DNA from: Cupriavidus sp.
GTDB lineage: Bacteria; Pseudomonadota; Gammaproteobacteria; Burkholderiales; Burkholderiaceae
Reading direction: 5' to 3'
DNA: 64,000 nucleotides
Assembly (NCBI GenBank): GCA_031180665.1
Contig: JAPSLP010000015.1
Location: 1-64,000 of the forward strand
Part shown: piece after piece, positions 27,309 through 39,098 of the stretch
Layout of the letters: the number at the start of each line of letters is the position of its first letter
Numbering within the stretch: position 1 is the first letter of the stretch
Notes under the pieces: model-generated
Database searches by the model: none
Told to the model about the DNA's origin: nothing
Seen by the model: only the letters and a program-made list of their open reading frames with translations
Translations under genes and position numbers: made by a program

Positions 27309-28526
27309 TCAATGCGCCGCCCATTGAATCGAATTCAGGTCCACGCCGTCCTTGTACATCTCCCACAGCGGGGACAGGTCGCGCAGCTTGCCGATCTTGC
27401 TCTTCAACAGTTCGACCGTGTAATCGATCTCCTGTTCGGTGGTGAAGCGACCGACGGTGAAACGGATCGAGCTGTGCGCCAGTTCGTCGTTGCGGCCGAG
27501 CGCGCGCAGCACGTAGGACGGCTCCAGCGAGGCCGAGGTGCAGGCCGAGCCCGACGACACCGCGACGTCCTTGATCGCCATGATCAGCGACTCGCCTTCG
27601 ACGAAGTTGAAGCTGACGTTCAGGTTGTGCGGCACGCGGCGCTCGAAATCGCCGTTCAGATAAACCTCTTCCATGCCCGACAGGCCGTTCCAGAGGCGGT
27701 CGCGCAGCATGCGGATGCGCTCGTTCTCGGTCGCCATTTCCTCGCGGGCGATGCGGAACGCTTCGCCCATGCCGACGATCTGGTGCGTCGCCAGCGTGCC
27801 CGAACGCATGCCGCGCTCGTGGCCGCCGCCGTGCATCTGCGCCTCGATGCGCACGCGCGGCTTGCGGCGCACGTACAGCGCGCCGATGCCCTTCGGACCA
27901 TAGGTCTTGTGCGCCGAGAACGACATCAAGTCCACCTTCAGCTTCGACAGGTCGATCGCGACCTTGCCGGTGGCCTGCGCGGCATCGCAATGGAAGATGA
28001 TGCCCTTCTCGCGGCAGATCTCGCCGATCTGCTCGATGTCCTGGATCACGCCGATCTCGTTGTTGACCAGCATCACCGAGACCAGGATGGTGTCCGGGCG
28101 CAGCGCCTGCTTGAACACCTCGATGTCGATCAGGCCGTTTTCCTGCACATCCAGGTAGGTGACCTCGAAACCCTGGCGCTCCAGCTCGCGCGTGGTGTCG
28201 AGCACCGCCTTGTGCTCGGTCTTGACCGTGATGATGTGCTTGCCCTTGCCCGAGTAGAAATTGGCCGCGCCCTTGATCGCGAGGTTGTCGGACTCGGTCG
28301 CGCCGGAGGTCCAGACGATCTCGCGCGGATCGGCGCCGACCAGCGCGGCGACCTGCTCGCGCGCTTCCTCGACGGCCTTCTCGGCTTCCCAGCCGTAGGC
28401 GTGGCTGCGCGACGCGGGATTGCCAAACTGCTCGCGCAGATACGGAATCATCTTGTCCGCCACGCGCGGGTCCACCGGCGTGGTGGCCGAATAATCCATG
28501 TAGATCGGGAAATGTGGGGTGCTCAT
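27309..28526 (-). CDS. iscS: Cysteine desulfurase IscS
   Basis: 405 residues from ATG 28526 ([22 protein letters not shown]); a GTG three codons earlier is less likely because AAGGCAG is well placed for the ATG. PLP lysine is in [19 protein letters not shown]; the active-site Cys loop is [18 protein letters not shown]. IscS takes sulphur from cysteine for clusters on IscU and for tRNA thiolation. Second gene of the operon, 64 bp after iscR. Confidence 0.97.
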   Translation of the reverse strand: MSTPHFPIYMDYSATTPVDPRVADKMIPYLREQFGNPASRSHAYGWEAEKAVEEAREQVAALVGADPREIVWTSGATESDNLAIKGAANFYSGKGKHIITVKTEHKAVLDTTRELERQGFEVTYLDVQENGLIDIEVFKQALRPDTILVSVMLVNNEIGVIQDIEQIGEICREKGIIFHCDAAQATGKVAIDLSKLKVDLMSFSAHKTYGPKGIGALYVRRKPRVRIEAQMHGGGHERGMRSGTLATHQIVGMGEAFRIAREEMATENERIRMLRDRLWNGLSGMEEVYLNGDFERRVPHNLNVSFNFVEGESLIMAIKDVAVSSGSACTSASLEPSYVLRALGRNDELAHSSIRFTVGRFTTEQEIDYTVELLKSKIGKLRDLSPLWEMYKDGVDLNSIQWAAH

Positions 28527-28590
28527 CGTTGTCACTGCCTTGTTTTGACTGCCGGGTGGGACACTGTGCGTCGCCTGACTGCGGTCCTGC

Positions 28591-29157
28591 TCAGGACTGC
28601 GCCAGGCTGAAAACCGAATTCACCATCTTGGGCCGGGCGGGCTTGTCCGCCTTTTCCGCCGTGCCGGGCTGCGTCCGCGCCGCCGGTGCGCTCTGGCGGG
28701 CGCTGCCCTCCTCGCGCATGTCGCGCAGCACACCGGGCTGGCGGGCACGCTGCTGGTCGACCAGATCCTTCAGCGAGACCGAGTCCAGATACTCGACCAT
28801 CTTCTGGTTCAGGGTCGCCCACAGCTCGTGGGTCATGCAGCGGCCGGTATTCTCGTCGCCATTGCAATTGCCCTTGCCGCCGCACTGGGTGGCATCGAGC
28901 GGTTCGTCCACCGCGATGATGATGTCGGCCACCGTCACGTCCTCGGACTTGCGCGCCAGGCTGTATCCGCCGCCCGGACCGCGCACGCTCTCGACGATCT
29001 GATGCCGGCGCAGCTTGGCGAACAGCTGTTCCAGATAGGACAGGGAGATCTTCTGGCGCTGGCTGATGCCGGCCAGCGTCACCGGCCCCTGGTCCTGGCG
29101 CATGGCCAGGTCGATCATGGCGGTGACCGCGAAGCGGCCTTTGGTCGTCAATCTCAT
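28591..29157 (-). CDS. iscR: Fe-S responsive Rrf2 regulator IscR
   Basis: 188 residues. The winged-helix N-terminus [18 protein letters not shown] is followed by the cluster ligands in [16 protein letters not shown] (C-x5-C-x6-C arrangement). With a 2Fe-2S cluster it represses the isc operon through type 1 sites; without it, it controls other genes. A matching site overlaps its own promoter at 29171-29195. A C-terminal tail of about 40 residues, rich in Ala/Arg/Lys, is longer than in E. coli. Confidence 0.96.
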   Translation of the reverse strand: MRLTTKGRFAVTAMIDLAMRQDQGPVTLAGISQRQKISLSYLEQLFAKLRRHQIVESVRGPGGGYSLARKSEDVTVADIIIAVDEPLDATQCGGKGNCNGDENTGRCMTHELWATLNQKMVEYLDSVSLKDLVDQQRARQPGVLRDMREEGSARQSAPAARTQPGTAEKADKPARPKMVNSVFSLAQS

Positions 29158-29170
29158 GATTGCGGGGGTA

Positions 29171-29219
29171 ATACCTGATGAATTTCGTCAAGTATAAATT
29201 TCCCGACTAAATCGGTCAA
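29171..29219 (-). promoter_or_regulatory. isc promoter with IscR type 1 site
   Basis: On the minus strand, -35 TTGACC (29219-29214), 17-bp spacer, -10 TATACT (29196-29191). A 25-bp IscR type 1 site at 29195-29171, beginning ATACTTGAC and ending CATCAGGTAT, agrees at about 22 of 25 positions with the known consensus and overlaps the -10 box, ideal for cluster-dependent autorepression. Confidence 0.85.
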
Positions 29220-29286
29220 CTACCCCATGTCACTTCTTCGGCAGATTCCCTTGTGATGGCAAGGACATTGCCGCAGTGCGGGCGGG

Positions 29287-31548
29287 TCAGGCCCGGCTGC
29301 CCCCCGCCGCAGCCGGCGCCTGGCGCGGCGGCACGATCAGCGACCACGGATGGCGCAGGATGCGCGCCCGCACCGCCGCGCTCAGCGCGCGCCGGTCGAC
29401 CCGACGCAGGTTGCGCGAGCGCAGCGCCATGTAGAAGGCCAGCGCGAAGCTGACGGCGACGTTCAACAGGCCCATCAGTGCGATGCCGGCCACCGCCAGC
29501 CACAGGGCCGGCATCCGCAGCGCGTCGAGTCCCAGCACGCCGATCGCGGTGCCGACCGAGCCAGTCGACAGCGTCACGTGGCGCACCTCCATATGCGGGC
29601 CGAAGAAGCTCAGGATCTCCGGCCCCAGCCCCAGCAGAAAGCCCAGCGACACATTGCCCCCGATGCCGGACAGGTTGCGTTTCCAGAAGTCGGCCAGCCG
29701 CACGGCGCCCCGCTCGCCCAGCACATAGCGCAGGCGGCGATGGTAGGCGAGCACATCGTGCACGCGGTGCAGCGCGAACCAGTTGTCGGCCCATCCCGCA
29801 ATCAGGCTCGACAGCCATAGCAGCACGCCGGTGAAGATGGCGTACAGCGGCGTCGGGCCCAGGATGGAAAACGACTCGATGGTGGCGATCGCCTTGGCCG
29901 GAGTGATCAGGTTGACCGACAGCAGCTTGCCGGCCAGCCACTGGATCGCCAGCGCCACCGGAAATACCACCGCCAGATTGCCGACGATGGCAGCCGCATT
30001 TGAGCGGATCATCGCGACGGTATCGTCGACGAACGCCTCCCTGCCCTCCGGCCGCCCCACGGCATCGAGCCGATGCGCCAGGGCCGGACCGGTCATCGCC
30101 GGCTGCTTGGTGGCCAGCGTGAAATGCGCGAAATGGATCGCCAGGAAGCTGCCGGCATAGTTCAGCGAGGCCAGCAGCCCCTCGATGAACTTGTCCAGAT
30201 GCAGGCCATAGATCAGGAACTTCAGATAGACCGTGGCCACCGTGATCAGCCCGCCGCCGGCCGCGGCCCGCACCAGGTCGCCGTATTCCTTGCGGTCGCG
30301 CGTGATGTAGTGCTCGCCGGTCTCGGCGGAGCGCTCGACCACCTTGCGCGCCAGTTGCGAGAACGATTCCGCGGCCAGATGCTTGACGCTGCGGCGCGCC
30401 TGCGTCGAGCGGATCAGTTCGCCGGCCAGCTGCGCGACCTTGCCCCGGCGCGCGGGATCGACCCAGGCGGCGAGCAGCATGTCGATACGGGCGAGCCGCA
30501 CCTTCATCCGCTCGATCTGGAACACCACTTCGACGGAAACGCCGTTCTCTTCGAGGTCCGCGTAGACATGGCGCGCGGCGTCGTGGCAGCCGTCGAGCAG
30601 CGCACGGCAGTAGTTCAGGCGGTGCAGGAAGACATCGCTGTCGCGCGCCAGCCCTTCCTCGCACAGCGCGGCCACGGCAGCACCGAGCCGGAAGAACGGG
30701 GTGTCCTCGACCCGGCCCGGCAGCCGCGCCCGGATGGCCTGGCTCAGCCCGGTGGCACGCACCTGACTGGCAAGGACCTGGATGCTGCTCGCCAGCGTGC
30801 GCTCGAGATGGTCCCAGTAGCGGGCCGGCAGGGTCTGGCCCGCGGCGGCCTCCGCCCCATCGCGCGGTCCTTCGTCCGCGCCGCCGCCAGCCGCGCCTTC
30901 ACTCGCCCATTCACTCGCCCATTCACTCGCCCATTCACTCGCCCATTCACTCGCCCATTCACTCGCCCATTCACCCGCACCTTCGCCTGCGCCTTCAGCA
31001 GCGCCTGCGCCTGCAGCCTGGTCCGGCGCAAACATCAGCAGGGCGCCGAGCCGGTCGAGCAGCTCCGCATCGAGCGCCGCCACCCAGTCGGCGTCCCGTT
31101 CGCCGACGAACAGCAGGGCGAACAGATCGGCCATATCGCCGCGGTTCGGCGGCGGCGACAGGAAGCGCGCCTGCAGGCGGTCCATCATCTCGCCCCAGAA
31201 GCCCGGGTGCGACGCCACGCCGGTGTCGCAGAAGAGCCCGGTGGGATCGTTGTCGCGCACGATCGTGCGGACCGTGCGGGCAAAGCGGGCCGCCAGATCC
31301 GGATTGCGCTCCAGCACCTGCAGCAGATACCGCAGCCGGACGTGCTCGGGCCAGGCGTCCTCGCCGGGCGCCGGCTCGGCGACGACGGCGCCCGGCCGGC
31401 CATCGCGGCGCAGCCAGTAGCCCAATTCGATCAGCCAGCCGTTGCGCTCGGCCAGCGTGCCGTCCGGATTGGCGGCGGACAGGATGGCGTCCAGCTGCAG
31501 GCTGGCATTGCGCGATTCGCGCCATTTGCGAAGCAGGGATCGAAACAT
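29287..31548 (-). CDS. Gcr-family membrane protein (annotated site-specific recombinase)
   Basis: About 753 residues from ATG 31548 (MFRSLLRKWRESRNASLQLD). The family is widely labelled site-specific recombinase Gcr, but no tyrosine or serine recombinase motif is visible. Instead the C-terminal third holds several membrane segments (for example AAIVGNLAVVFPVALAIQWL, YAIFTGVLLWLSSLIAGW, NVSLGFLLGLGPEILSFF), so it is an integral membrane protein of uncertain role. A polar region near residues 194-216 consists of EWAS repeats encoded by a 12-bp tandem array. No strong ribosome site precedes the chosen start. Next gene on the strand upstream is a phosphatase. Confidence 0.7.
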   Translation of the reverse strand: MFRSLLRKWRESRNASLQLDAILSAANPDGTLAERNGWLIELGYWLRRDGRPGAVVAEPAPGEDAWPEHVRLRYLLQVLERNPDLAARFARTVRTIVRDNDPTGLFCDTGVASHPGFWGEMMDRLQARFLSPPPNRGDMADLFALLFVGERDADWVAALDAELLDRLGALLMFAPDQAAGAGAAEGAGEGAGEWASEWASEWASEWASEWASEWASEGAAGGGADEGPRDGAEAAAGQTLPARYWDHLERTLASSIQVLASQVRATGLSQAIRARLPGRVEDTPFFRLGAAVAALCEEGLARDSDVFLHRLNYCRALLDGCHDAARHVYADLEENGVSVEVVFQIERMKVRLARIDMLLAAWVDPARRGKVAQLAGELIRSTQARRSVKHLAAESFSQLARKVVERSAETGEHYITRDRKEYGDLVRAAAGGGLITVATVYLKFLIYGLHLDKFIEGLLASLNYAGSFLAIHFAHFTLATKQPAMTGPALAHRLDAVGRPEGREAFVDDTVAMIRSNAAAIVGNLAVVFPVALAIQWLAGKLLSVNLITPAKAIATIESFSILGPTPLYAIFTGVLLWLSSLIAGWADNWFALHRVHDVLAYHRRLRYVLGERGAVRLADFWKRNLSGIGGNVSLGFLLGLGPEILSFFGPHMEVRHVTLSTGSVGTAIGVLGLDALRMPALWLAVAGIALMGLLNVAVSFALAFYMALRSRNLRRVDRRALSAAVRARILRHPWSLIVPPRQAPAAAGGSRA
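30897..30980. repeat. 12-bp tandem repeat encoding (EWAS)n
   Basis: Five perfect copies of ATTCACTCGCCC (30909-30968) with partial copies on both sides, in frame inside the Gcr-family gene, where the minus strand encodes Glu-Trp-Ala-Ser six times. Flanking EGAG units look like older, diverged copies. Confidence 0.9.
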
Positions 31549-31669
31549 CGGGGAGGGAGAGAAAATCAGGCGAGACTTGGAACGATCGGCGCCATCGGCG
31601 CCGAATCCGAGACGGGATACGGGCTTCACGCGGCAAACCGGCAGGCAGGCCGCGGGCGCGGCCCTGCCT

Positions 31670-32146
31670 TCACTGCCGGGCCCGCAGCATCGCGACCAGG
31701 CCGTCGCAGGCATCCTCGACGTAATCGAGCACGCGCTCGAAACCGTCGCCTTCGCCATAGTAGGGATCCGCCACTTCGTCGGCCTCGTGCCGGGTGGCGA
31801 AGTGCATCAGCAGCTTCACCTTGTGGCGGTGCTCGGGCGGGCACAGCGCCTGCAAGCGAGCCAAGTTGTCGCGGTCCATCGCCAGGATCAGGTCGAAGCG
31901 ACCGAAGTCCTCGACCGCGGCCAGGCGCGCCCGCTGCCCCGCCAGATCGTAGCCGCGCGCCAGGGCGTGCTGCTGTGCGCGGCGGTCCGGGGCATGGCCG
32001 AGATGATAGCTATGGGTACCGGCCGAATCGACCTCCACCGTATCGGCCAGCCCGGCCTGGGCGAGCTTCGCCCGAAGCACGCCCTCCGCGGTCGGCGAGC
32101 GGCAGATATTTCCCATGCAGCACATCAAGATGGCGAAGCGTTTCAT
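31670..32146 (-). CDS. Low molecular weight protein-tyrosine phosphatase
   Basis: 158 residues. The phosphate-binding loop CMGNICR (Cys10 to Arg16) followed by SPTAEGVL and the general-acid DPYYG (ADPYYGEGDGFERV) define the family. It hydrolyses phosphotyrosine or small aryl phosphates in the cytoplasm. In many bacteria such enzymes pair with tyrosine kinases of capsule synthesis, but no kinase is nearby, and this phosphatase near iscR is a conserved stand-alone arrangement in betaproteobacteria. Substrate unknown. Confidence 0.93.
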   Translation of the reverse strand: MKRFAILMCCMGNICRSPTAEGVLRAKLAQAGLADTVEVDSAGTHSYHLGHAPDRRAQQHALARGYDLAGQRARLAAVEDFGRFDLILAMDRDNLARLQALCPPEHRHKVKLLMHFATRHEADEVADPYYGEGDGFERVLDYVEDACDGLVAMLRARQ

Positions 32147-32271
32147 CGTTCGGATCGTGCGGATCGATGCGCGGCGGCTGGCCCGCGCCCCGCCCGCAGC
32201 GTCAAAAGGGAGCCGATTTTAACCGGTGCCGATGACACCGGCGACAGCGCCGAGCGCCAGGGATAAAACGG

Positions 32272-34368
<2,097 letters not shown>

Positions 34369-34520
34369 AGACAGGCAGAAAACCTTTGGAATACGGGCGG
34401 ATACGCTAGAATCTCGGGGTTGCGCGGTCCGTTTCAAGGCGGACCCACCGCACGCCCCAGCGCAGTCCGAGCATTCTACGCCTTCCCGTTTTGTTACATA
34501 GCTGACCACGAGAATCCCAA

Positions 34521-35717
34521 ATGAGTTTGTTTTCTGCCGTCGAGATGGCCCCGCGCGATCCCATCCTGGGCCTGAATGAAGCGTTCAACGCCGACACCCG
34601 TGCCAACAAGGTCAATCTGGGCGTGGGCGTGTACTTCACCGACGAAGGGAAGATTCCGCTGCTGCGTGCGGTACAGGAAGCCGAGAAGGCGCGCCTGGCC
34701 ACGGCCACCCCGCGCGGCTATCTGCCAATCGAGGGCATCGCGGCCTACGACCAGGCAGTGCAGACGCTGCTGTTCGGCAAGAACTCGCCGCTGATCACGG
34801 AAGGCCGTGTGGTGACCGCTCAGGCACTCGGCGGGACCGGCGCGCTGAAGATCGGCGCCGACTTCCTCAAGCGCCTGTATCCGGACGCCAAGGTCGCGAT
34901 CAGCGATCCGAGCTGGGAAAACCACCGCGCGCTGTTCGAGGCCGCCGGTTTCCCGGTGGTCAACTATGCCTATTACGACGCCCCCAGCCACGGCCTGAAT
35001 TTCGCCGGCATGGTGGAGTCGCTGAAGTCGTATTCGGCCAACACGATCGTCGTGCTGCACGCCTGCTGCCATAACCCGACCGGCGTCGACCTGTCGGCCG
35101 AGCAGTGGCAACAGGTGGTCGGCCTGATCCAGGAACGGAACCTGATCCCCTTCCTCGACATGGCCTACCAGGGCTTTGCCGACGGCATCGACCAGGACGG
35201 CGCCGCCGTGCGTCTGTTCGCGGAGTCGGGCCTGCCCTTCTTCGTCTCGAGCTCGTTCTCGAAGAGCTTCTCGCTGTACGGCGAGCGCGTCGGCGCGCTG
35301 TCGATCGTGACCACCGGCAAGGAAGAAGCGCAGCGCGTGATGTCGCAGGTCAAGCGCGTGATCCGCACCAACTACTCGAACCCGCCGACGCACGGCGGTA
35401 CGGTGGTCGCGACCGTGCTGAACAGCCCGGAACTGCGTGCGATGTGGGAAGAGGAACTGGCGGAAATGCGCGACCGCATCAAGCAGATGCGCCACGCGCT
35501 GGTCGACAAGCTGGCCGCCAAGGGCGTGTCGCGCGACTTCGCCTTCGTCAAGGCGCAGCGCGGCATGTTCTCGTATTCGGGCCTGACCACCGAGCAGGTC
35601 GAGCGGCTGAAGTCGGAACACGGCATCTACGCGGTCGGCACCGGCCGCATCTGCGTGGCCGCGCTCAATAGCCGCAATATCGACGCAGTGGTCGACGCCA
35701 TCGCGGCGGTGCTGTAA
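34521..35717 (+). CDS. tyrB: Aromatic amino acid aminotransferase
   Basis: 398 residues, class I aminotransferase of the AspC/TyrB group. [22 protein letters not shown] is a typical start; the PLP lysine is in [16 protein letters not shown] and the substrate-carboxylate Arg in the C-terminal GRICVAALN. It transfers amino groups to phenylpyruvate, hydroxyphenylpyruvate and oxaloacetate. TyrB and AspC are hard to separate by sequence; the choice of TyrB follows related genomes. A TAGAAT -10-like box lies at about 34408 and a UUCG-capped terminator follows the gene. Confidence 0.87.
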   Translation: MSLFSAVEMAPRDPILGLNEAFNADTRANKVNLGVGVYFTDEGKIPLLRAVQEAEKARLATATPRGYLPIEGIAAYDQAVQTLLFGKNSPLITEGRVVTAQALGGTGALKIGADFLKRLYPDAKVAISDPSWENHRALFEAAGFPVVNYAYYDAPSHGLNFAGMVESLKSYSANTIVVLHACCHNPTGVDLSAEQWQQVVGLIQERNLIPFLDMAYQGFADGIDQDGAAVRLFAESGLPFFVSSSFSKSFSLYGERVGALSIVTTGKEEAQRVMSQVKRVIRTNYSNPPTHGGTVVATVLNSPELRAMWEEELAEMRDRIKQMRHALVDKLAAKGVSRDFAFVKAQRGMFSYSGLTTEQVERLKSEHGIYAVGTGRICVAALNSRNIDAVVDAIAAVL

Positions 35718-35741
35718 GTCTGACGGCAATGCCTGACGCCA

Positions 35742-35767
35742 GCGGGCCCATCTTCGGATGGGCCCGC
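35742..35767 (+). terminator. Terminator of tyrB
   Basis: GCGGGCCCATC-TTCG-GATGGGCCCGC, an 11-bp perfect stem with a UUCG tetraloop, 24 bp after the tyrB stop, followed by GTCCTTTCC. Confidence 0.8.
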
Positions 35768-35948
35768 GTCCTTTCCGCCGGCCGTCCTGGCCGCTCCAGC
35801 AGCACCCAGCCTCTCCGGTCGCTCGCCTCTCCTGCTATCAACGCGCTTTTGTGCATTTGACAGCACTCTACTGGCCCCGCCTGTCGGTGTAGTCCAACAC
35901 CTCGCCAGAATTACAGCCAATGTCCTATTGAGTTCCACTCACGCCGGC

Positions 35949-36023
35949 ATACCTTTAGGTATATGCTGCGTTGCAAGATCATGCGCACGGTCGTTCGCAA
36001 AACGAACGAGGTAAGCGCATAAT
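35949..36023 (+). promoter_or_regulatory. phaZ promoter region with two palindromes
   Basis: A TetR-like palindrome TCGTTCG-CAAAA-CGAACGA lies at 35991-36009 and overlaps the proposed -35 TTCGCA (35994-35999), with -10 CATAAT at 36018-36023 (18-bp spacer). A second palindrome, ATACCT-TT-AGGTAT, is at 35949-35962. The remainder of the 350-bp gap from 35718 holds the tyrB terminator and no gene that I can see. Confidence 0.5.
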
Positions 36024-36067
36024 CCGCCACAGCAGAAAACCCGATATCGAAAGGCAGGTGTTCGGCA

Positions 36068-37309
36068 ATGCTTTACCAACTGCATGAATTTCAGCGCTCG
36101 ATCCTGAACCCGCTGACCGCGTGGGCCCAGGCGACGGCCAAGACGTTTACCAACCCCCTGAGCCCGCTGTCGCTGGTGCCAGGGGCCACCCGGCTGGCCG
36201 CGGGCTACGAGTTGCTGTACCGGCTCGGCAAGGAATACGAGAAGCCCGCCTTCGACATCAAGTCGGTGCGCTCCAACGGCCGCGATATTCCGATCGTCGA
36301 ACAGACGATCATGGAAAAGCCGTTCTGCAAGCTGATCCGCTTCAAGCGCTACGCCGACGATCCCGAGACGATCAAGCTGCTGAAGGACGAACCGTCCGTG
36401 CTGGTCTGCGCGCCGCTGTCCGGCCACCACGCGACGCTGCTGCGCGACACCGTGCGCACGCTGCTGCAGGACCACAAGGTCTATGTGACCGACTGGGTCG
36501 ACGCGCGCATGGTGCCGGTCGAGGACGGCCCCTTCCATCTGGCCGACTACATCCGCTACATCCAGGAATTCATCCGCCATCTTGGCGCCGAGGACCTGCA
36601 TGTCGTGTCGGTCTGCCAGCCCACCGTGCCGGTGTTGGCCGCGATCTCGCTGATGGCCTCGGCCGGCGAGAAGACGCCCAAGACGATGACGATGATGGGC
36701 GGCCCGATCGACGCGCGCAAAAGCCCGACCGCCGTCAATTCGCTGGCGACCAACAAGTCGTACGAGTGGTTCGAGAACAACGTCATCTACACCGTGCCGG
36801 CCAACTATCCCGGCCACGGTCGCCGTGTCTATCCGGGCTTCCTGCAGCATGCCGGCTTCGTCGCGATGAACCCGGACCGCCATCTGTCCTCGCATTACGA
36901 CTACTACCTGAGCCTGATCGAGGGCGATGCGGACGATGCCGAGGCGCATGTGCGCTTCTACGACGAGTACAACGCCGTGCTGGACATGGCGGCCGAGTAC
37001 TACCTCGACACGATCCGCGAGGTTTTCCAGGAATTCAGGCTGGCCAATGGCACCTGGGAGATCGAGGGTAAGCCGGTGCGACCGCAGGACATCAAGCACA
37101 CCGCGCTGATGACGATCGAGGGCGAACTCGATGACATCTCGGGTGCGGGCCAGACCGCCGCCGCACACGATCTGTGTGCCGGCATTCCGAAGACCCGCAA
37201 ACAGCATCTGACCGCGCCCAAGTGCGGCCACTACGGCATCTTCTCCGGCCGGCGCTGGCGCGAAACGATCTACCCGGAGCTGCGCGATTTCATCCGCAAA
37301 TACCGCTGA
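36068..37309 (+). CDS. phaZ: Intracellular poly(3-hydroxybutyrate) depolymerase
   Basis: 413 residues, alike in length to PhaZ1 of Ralstonia/Cupriavidus. N-terminal MLYQLHEFQRSILNPLTAWAQ is characteristic. The family uses a cysteine rather than serine nucleophile; here it is the Cys in VVSVCQPTVPVL, with the Asp near EGELDDISGAGQT and the His in KCGHYGIFSGRRWRE. It degrades native PHB granules in the cytoplasm, releasing carbon and energy stores. Upstream lies a palindromic promoter; downstream a strong terminator separates it from a convergent TetR gene. Confidence 0.95.
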   Translation: MLYQLHEFQRSILNPLTAWAQATAKTFTNPLSPLSLVPGATRLAAGYELLYRLGKEYEKPAFDIKSVRSNGRDIPIVEQTIMEKPFCKLIRFKRYADDPETIKLLKDEPSVLVCAPLSGHHATLLRDTVRTLLQDHKVYVTDWVDARMVPVEDGPFHLADYIRYIQEFIRHLGAEDLHVVSVCQPTVPVLAAISLMASAGEKTPKTMTMMGGPIDARKSPTAVNSLATNKSYEWFENNVIYTVPANYPGHGRRVYPGFLQHAGFVAMNPDRHLSSHYDYYLSLIEGDADDAEAHVRFYDEYNAVLDMAAEYYLDTIREVFQEFRLANGTWEIEGKPVRPQDIKHTALMTIEGELDDISGAGQTAAAHDLCAGIPKTRKQHLTAPKCGHYGIFSGRRWRETIYPELRDFIRKYR

Positions 37310-37332
37310 GCCGGCGACGGAACGCCAATGAC

Positions 37333-37360
37333 AAACGGGACCGCAACGCGGTCCCGTTTT
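37333..37360. terminator. Bidirectional terminator phaZ / tetR-type gene
   Basis: AAACGGGACCGC-AAC-GCGGTCCCGTTT with T-rich flank (TTTTCTTTGT), 24 bp after phaZ. The A-run before the stem makes it work for the convergent gene as well. Confidence 0.9.
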
Positions 37361-37399
37361 CTTTGTCCCACGCCTTCCGGCGGGTCCCGGCGCCGCGCC

Positions 37400-38035
37400 C
37401 TAGCGCCGCGCCAGATAGGCCAGCAGCATGTCCGTATGCAGTTGGGCAAAGCGCTCGTGCTCGTCGTGGGAGGCCACGTCGCGGCCGATCACCGCGCTGA
37501 TGGTGTAGCGGTTCGACAGCACGTAGTAGCCCAGTGCCGAGATCGTCAGATAGAGCTGGGGCACGTCGACACCCTCGCGGAACACGCCCTGCCGCTGGCC
37601 GCGGCGAACGATCTCGGCCAGCACGTCGACCACCGGGTTGACCAGGTCGTGCAGTTGCGTGGATTTCTTCAGGTGCCGCGCTTCGTGCAGGTTCTCGCTG
37701 TTGACCAGGCGGATGAATTCGGGATGCTGGTAGTACCAGTCCCAGACGAAGCGGACTAGCTTGCGCACCGCGGCGACCGGATCTTCGTCGCCGATCTGCA
37801 GGCGCTCCTCGGCGGCGCGGAACTGCGCGTACTGCCGTTCGAGCACCGCGAGAAACAGCCCTTCCTTGCTCCCGTAGTAGTAATACAGCATGCGCTCGTT
37901 GGTCTCGGCGCGGCGTGCAATCTGGTCGACGCGTGCGCCGGCCAGGCCGCCTTTGGCGAACTCCTCGGTGGCCGCATCCATGATGCGGCGACGGGTTCCT
38001 TCAGGATCGCGTTTCGTCTTGGTGGCGTTCGACAT
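37400..38035 (-). CDS. TetR/AcrR-family transcriptional regulator
   Basis: 211 residues. The N-terminal HTH (about 12-60) reads RRRIMDAATEEFAKGGLAGARVDQIARRAETNERMLYYYYGSKEGLF (in two parts), followed by a TetR_C-type ligand domain (PEFIRLVNSENLHEARHLKK is typical of the RutR-like/YcdC group). It would repress target genes until a small ligand binds. It is convergent with phaZ, so regulation of phaZ through the palindrome at 35991 is conceivable but only inferred from proximity. The ligand cannot be named. Confidence 0.87.
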   Translation of the reverse strand: MSNATKTKRDPEGTRRRIMDAATEEFAKGGLAGARVDQIARRAETNERMLYYYYGSKEGLFLAVLERQYAQFRAAEERLQIGDEDPVAAVRKLVRFVWDWYYQHPEFIRLVNSENLHEARHLKKSTQLHDLVNPVVDVLAEIVRRGQRQGVFREGVDVPQLYLTISALGYYVLSNRYTISAVIGRDVASHDEHERFAQLHTDMLLAYLARR

Positions 38036-38240
38036 GCGTGGTCGGGGTCGATTTTATGGGTGATGGCATGGCGCACCTGCGCCACTGGCGCGGGCCGGCC
38101 GGGTCTGTCCGCTTCTGCGCCATGGCAAAGGGCGCATCTTCATGGTTTCTGCGGCGTGGCGAAATCGGGGATAATCCTTGCCGCGTCAGCCGCACCGTAC
38201 GGCTGCACCTTGTGTTACCCCGCATCGTTCTCCTGCTTTC

Positions 38241-39098
38241 GTGACCGCTTCCTCCGCCGATACCGCTTCCGCTTCCCCTGCCGATGCCCGCCCGGACGCC
38301 GATCTGGCCGCCCGCGCCGATCGCCTGGAGGCCCTGCTGCCCCAGACGCAATGCACGAAGTGCGGCTTTCAGGGATGCCGTCCTTATGCCGAAGCCATGG
38401 CGCGCGGCGAAGCCGACTGCAACCGCTGTCCGCCCGGTGGTGCCGAAGGGATCCGGCGGCTGGCGGCCGAACTCGGTGTCGCGCCGTTGCCGCTCGATCC
38501 GGGTCACGGTACGGAACAGCCGCGCGCGGTCGCTCGCATCGACGAGACGCTGTGCATCGGCTGCACGCTGTGCATTCAGGCCTGTCCGGTCGACGCCATC
38601 GTCGGCGCCGCCAAGCAGATGCACACCGTGCTGCCGGACTGGTGCACCGGCTGCGACCTGTGCGTGGCGCCCTGCCCGGTGGACTGCATCGCGATGATTC
38701 CCGTCACCGGCGAGCGCACCGGCTGGGATGCGTGGTCGCAGCAGCAGGCCGACGCGGCCCGTGACCGCTATCTGGCGCGCAAACAGCGGCTGGTGCGCGA
38801 GCGCGAGGAGAACGAAGCGCGCCTGGCAGCCAAGGCCGCCGCCAAGCTCGAAGCGCTGCGCCAGGAAGCGGCATCGTCCGAGGCAGAACGCCAGGCGCAG
38901 GAGCGCAAGAAAGCCATCATCCAGGCCGCCATCGAACGCGCGCGCCAGAAGCGGCAGGCCGCCCAGCCGCTCAACGCTGCACCGGCCGATCCGGTTGACC
39001 GGCCCGACGCGGCGCCGGCAGCCGCCGGGCCCGACCATTCCGACCATTCCGACCATTCCGACCATCCCGTCCCCTCCGACACCAAGCGACCACAATGA
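38241..39098 (+). CDS. rsxB: RnfB/RsxB-like ferredoxin
   Basis: About 285 residues from GTG 38241 (VTASSADTA); an ATG at 38178 is in frame but less likely. An N-terminal 4Fe-4S domain of the RnfB type ([16 protein letters not shown]...CNRCPPGG) is followed by two 4Fe-4S ferredoxin motifs ([32 protein letters not shown]), then a charged coiled-coil tail. Unlike RnfB of the full Rnf complex it lacks the N-terminal membrane helix and the other rnf genes are absent; the stand-alone gene next to nth is conserved in betaproteobacteria. It likely transfers electrons to an unknown partner, possibly Nth or SoxR. The C-terminus carries [12 protein letters not shown] from a 9-bp repeat. Confidence 0.85.
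   Translation: MTASSADTASASPADARPDADLAARADRLEALLPQTQCTKCGFQGCRPYAEAMARGEADCNRCPPGGAEGIRRLAAELGVAPLPLDPGHGTEQPRAVARIDETLCIGCTLCIQACPVDAIVGAAKQMHTVLPDWCTGCDLCVAPCPVDCIAMIPVTGERTGWDAWSQQQADAARDRYLARKQRLVREREENEARLAAKAAAKLEALRQEAASSEAERQAQERKKAIIQAAIERARQKRQAAQPLNAAPADPVDRPDAAPAAAGPDHSDHSDHSDHPVPSDTKRPQ
39033..39068. repeat. 9-bp tandem repeat at the 3' end of rsxB
   Basis: Three perfect copies of GACCATTCC and one diverged copy, encoding repeated Asp-His-Ser near the C-terminus of the ferredoxin. Confidence 0.9.

Noticed and set aside
30897-30980. Regular repeat as a CRISPR array
   Set aside because: Unit is 12 bp with no spacers and encodes EWAS in frame. The same holds for the other short arrays; no cas genes.
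29287-31548. Mobile element because of the recombinase label
   Set aside because: No flanking repeats, no recombinase motif, and membrane helices are present; gene is in a conserved chromosomal neighbourhood.
34369-34520. LexA box for uvrB
   Set aside because: No CTGT-N8-ACAG pattern found in the divergent region.
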